Origin: DATEXQ01 sp035256745
Lineage (GTDB): Bacteria > Patescibacteriota > Microgenomatia > UBA8517
Assembly (NCBI GenBank): GCA_035256745.1
Contig: DATEXQ010000038.1
Coordinates: 1-13,710, forward strand
DNA: 13,710 nucleotides
Direction of reading: 5' to 3'
The notes beneath the pieces were generated by a model, which was given only the letters and a program-made list of their open reading frames with translations, made no database searches and had not been told where the DNA came from. This document shows, piece by piece, positions 13,087 through 13,710 of the stretch (its first letter is position 1; each line of letters opens with the position of its first letter). Made by a program: the position numbers and the translations under genes.

Positions 13087-13110
13087 CAAGCCTGAAAGCT
13101 GACAAGCTAT
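13081..13110. repeat. Dispersed 'AGCTGACAAGC' repeat
   Basis: GGCTGACAAGCCTGAAAGCT followed by GACAAGCTAT contains two GCTGACAAGC units separated by CTGAAA. It belongs with the tracts at 10256-10289 and 11972-12021. Confidence 0.5.
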
Positions 13111-13260
13111 TTAGTTGAGATAGGCAAAAATTTGCTAATAATAAAGTGATTGTAAATACACGCAAATACTGTATTTAATGAATATACTGTTTCACTGAGG
13201 GGGGATATAACAAACTATAGATGGCATAGAGATCAAAAATCCCTTTATAAGGATGGCTGT

Positions 13261-13320
13261 TCGTCATACCCGCAGGTTCCCAGCTTACGACCTGCGGGGA
13301 CAGGCTCCAGCGGGCATCCA
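13261..13320 (+). repeat. GTCATACCCGC-type dispersed palindromic repeat
   Basis: It starts TCGTCATACCCGCAGG and ends GCGGGCATCCAGGG, the usual ends of the 'GTCATTCCCGC...GCGGGAATCC' intergenic repeat type. CCCGCAGGT (13269-13277) pairs with ACCTGCGGG (13290-13298) around a 12-base loop. A related segment is embedded in frame in the hydrolase fragment at 7138-7200. Confidence 0.65.
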
Positions 13321-13347
13321 GGGTTTTTATGTCATTGTCCGGCTTGA

Positions 13348-13464
13348 AGGCTGTGTCACAATGAAAATTTTTACATTGATGCCACAATAAGTTGTAGCCG
13401 CAAACTTTAGTTTGCGCAGAATATACGCAGGCTAAAGCCTGCGACTACCATTGTAACACAGCCT
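13348..13464. repeat. 117-bp MITE-like element with terminal inverted repeats and paired hairpins
   Basis: The ends AGGCTGTGTCACAATG (13348-13363) and CATTGTAACACAGCCT (13449-13464) are inverted repeats matching at 15 of 16 positions. Inside, GTAGCCGC (13394-13401) and GCGACTAC (13441-13448) form a second, nearly perfect pair. These enclose two tight hairpins: GCAAACT-TT-AGTTTGC (13400-13415) and CGCAGGCT-AA-AGCCTGCG (13426-13443). The inner unit looks like a REP-type doublet, and the outer ends look like a non-autonomous mobile element. There is no coding capacity and no clear target-site duplication. Confidence 0.65.
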
Positions 13465-13474
13465 CTTGATCGGG

Positions 13475-13496
13475 GAATCCAGAAAGAACTGGATTC
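13475..13496. repeat. GAATCCAG hairpin
   Basis: GAATCCAG-AAAGAA-CTGGATTC is an 8-bp perfect stem with a 6-base loop, 10 bp after the 117-bp element. The preceding CGGGGAATCCAG resembles the right end of the GTCATTCCCGC repeat type. The 117-bp element may therefore have landed inside such a repeat. Confidence 0.5.
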
Positions 13497-13584
13497 GGAG
13501 GTTATATTCTATCTGTCTTACCCACCTGGAGATTCATGCCAGGGAAACACAAGAGCAGATTGATTCATAAAGATAAGGTATTTA

Positions 13585-13612
13585 TTGTGAAAGCTGTAAC
13601 TTATGCTATACT
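13585..13612 (+). promoter_or_regulatory. Sigma70-type promoter for the gene at 13633
   Basis: TTGTGA (13585-13590) is spaced 16 bp from TATACT (13607-13612). The -10 box is preceded by TGC, an extended -10 feature. The predicted transcription start near 13619 lies about 14 nt before the ATG at 13633. Confidence 0.45.
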
Positions 13613-13632
13613 TTTCATAGATGCTTATTTAG

Positions 13633-13710
13633 ATGCTTATTGAAGATAAGAGACAGCTAAATGAGAAGAAGTTGCCTAACTGGGAGAAATTGCCTGATGG
13701 TGGCAGAAGA
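13633..13710 (+). CDS. Small hypothetical protein, N-terminal part (runs off the window)
   Basis: An ATG at 13633 opens 26 codons that stay open to the right edge: MLIEDKRQLNEKKLPNWEKL, then PDGGRR. The composition is charged and protein-like, and the 'LPNW.KLPDGGRRY' style is reminiscent of short conserved hypothetical proteins found near toxin-antitoxin genes. That is an impression, not an identification. The upstream codon in frame is TAG (13630-13632), part of a 12-bp tandem duplication of AGATGCTTATT(T/G), so translation cannot begin earlier. No good Shine-Dalgarno is visible, but a plausible promoter ends about 20 bp upstream. Confidence 0.45.
   Translation, partial: MLIEDKRQLNEKKLPNWEKLPDGGRR

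Larger units (their letters stand above)
12822..13632. other. Gene-poor region with repeats
   Basis: Apart from the candidate leader ORF, no convincing complete gene is seen over about 800 bp. From left to right it holds the palindrome at 12866-12880 and a hairpin CCCGTCC-TTT-GGGCGGG (12942-12958) followed 12 nt later by six T's, at best a weak terminator. Then come a short protein-like frame ending at 13086, a copy of the AGCTGACAAGC repeat, a GTCATACCCGC-type repeat, the 117-bp inverted-repeat element, a GAATCCAG hairpin and a promoter for the gene at 13633. Confidence 0.6.

Noticed and set aside
10256..13110. CRISPR-like array formed by the AGCTGACAAGC tracts
   Set aside because: The units are short, irregularly spaced and scattered over 3 kb, with no uniform spacers and no cas genes.
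13175..13387. 70-codon minus-strand open frame
   Set aside because: It is a translation of the GTCATACCCGC repeat and half of the 117-bp inverted-repeat element, with no ribosome site and no protein-like pattern.

Overview
The window looks like part of the chromosome of an uncultivated, Gram-negative-type bacterium. It is AT-rich, uses the standard code, has compact polysaccharide genes, and is loaded with palindromic intergenic repeats and toxin-antitoxin genes. The late GT4 fragments (motif EGLPIVLLE) and the repeat types recall Omnitrophota/Planctomycetota/Nitrospirota-like genomes, but this placement is only an impression. I see no rRNA, tRNA, CRISPR array or transposase.

Region 1 (1-6099) is a tight plus-strand surface-polysaccharide operon of very AT-rich genes. 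In order it holds a 5'-truncated GT2 glycosyltransferase, a GT4 glycosyltransferase, a polytopic O-antigen polymerase/ligase-like protein, two GT2 glycosyltransferases and a SAM-dependent methyltransferase with an N-terminal zinc ribbon. The last four are joined by 4-bp ATGA stop/start overlaps, so they are probably translated as a coupled unit. Together they would assemble, polymerise and methylate a cell-surface glycan.

Region 2 (6158-10085) is the most unusual part. Two modules lie in tandem. Each has a ~95-bp upstream element, then a WecB/TagA/CpsF-family glycosyltransferase, then a convergent minus-strand glycoside-hydrolase-like gene whose 3' end overlaps the 3' end of the transferase. 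The first module keeps only the C-terminal ~80 codons of the hydrolase, and that fragment carries an in-frame palindromic repeat. The second keeps a nearly whole, secreted GH-A-clan-like protein with a carbohydrate-binding insertion. The flanks are clearly alike, yet the two transferases belong to different subtypes (a WecG-like xNAD motif versus a TagA-like TPN motif), which suggests swapping of a cassette between conserved flanks.

Region 3 (10144-13632) is a decaying accessory zone. Two broken copies of one GT4 gene share ~360 bp of direct repeat (about 92% identical by eye) and flank a ParE-type toxin with its antitoxin. An orphan HicB, a HicA toxin and its HicB antitoxin follow, all on the minus strand. 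The rest is gene-poor DNA with nested inverted repeats, including a 117-bp MITE-like element. A small gene with a good promoter starts at 13633 and runs off the right edge.
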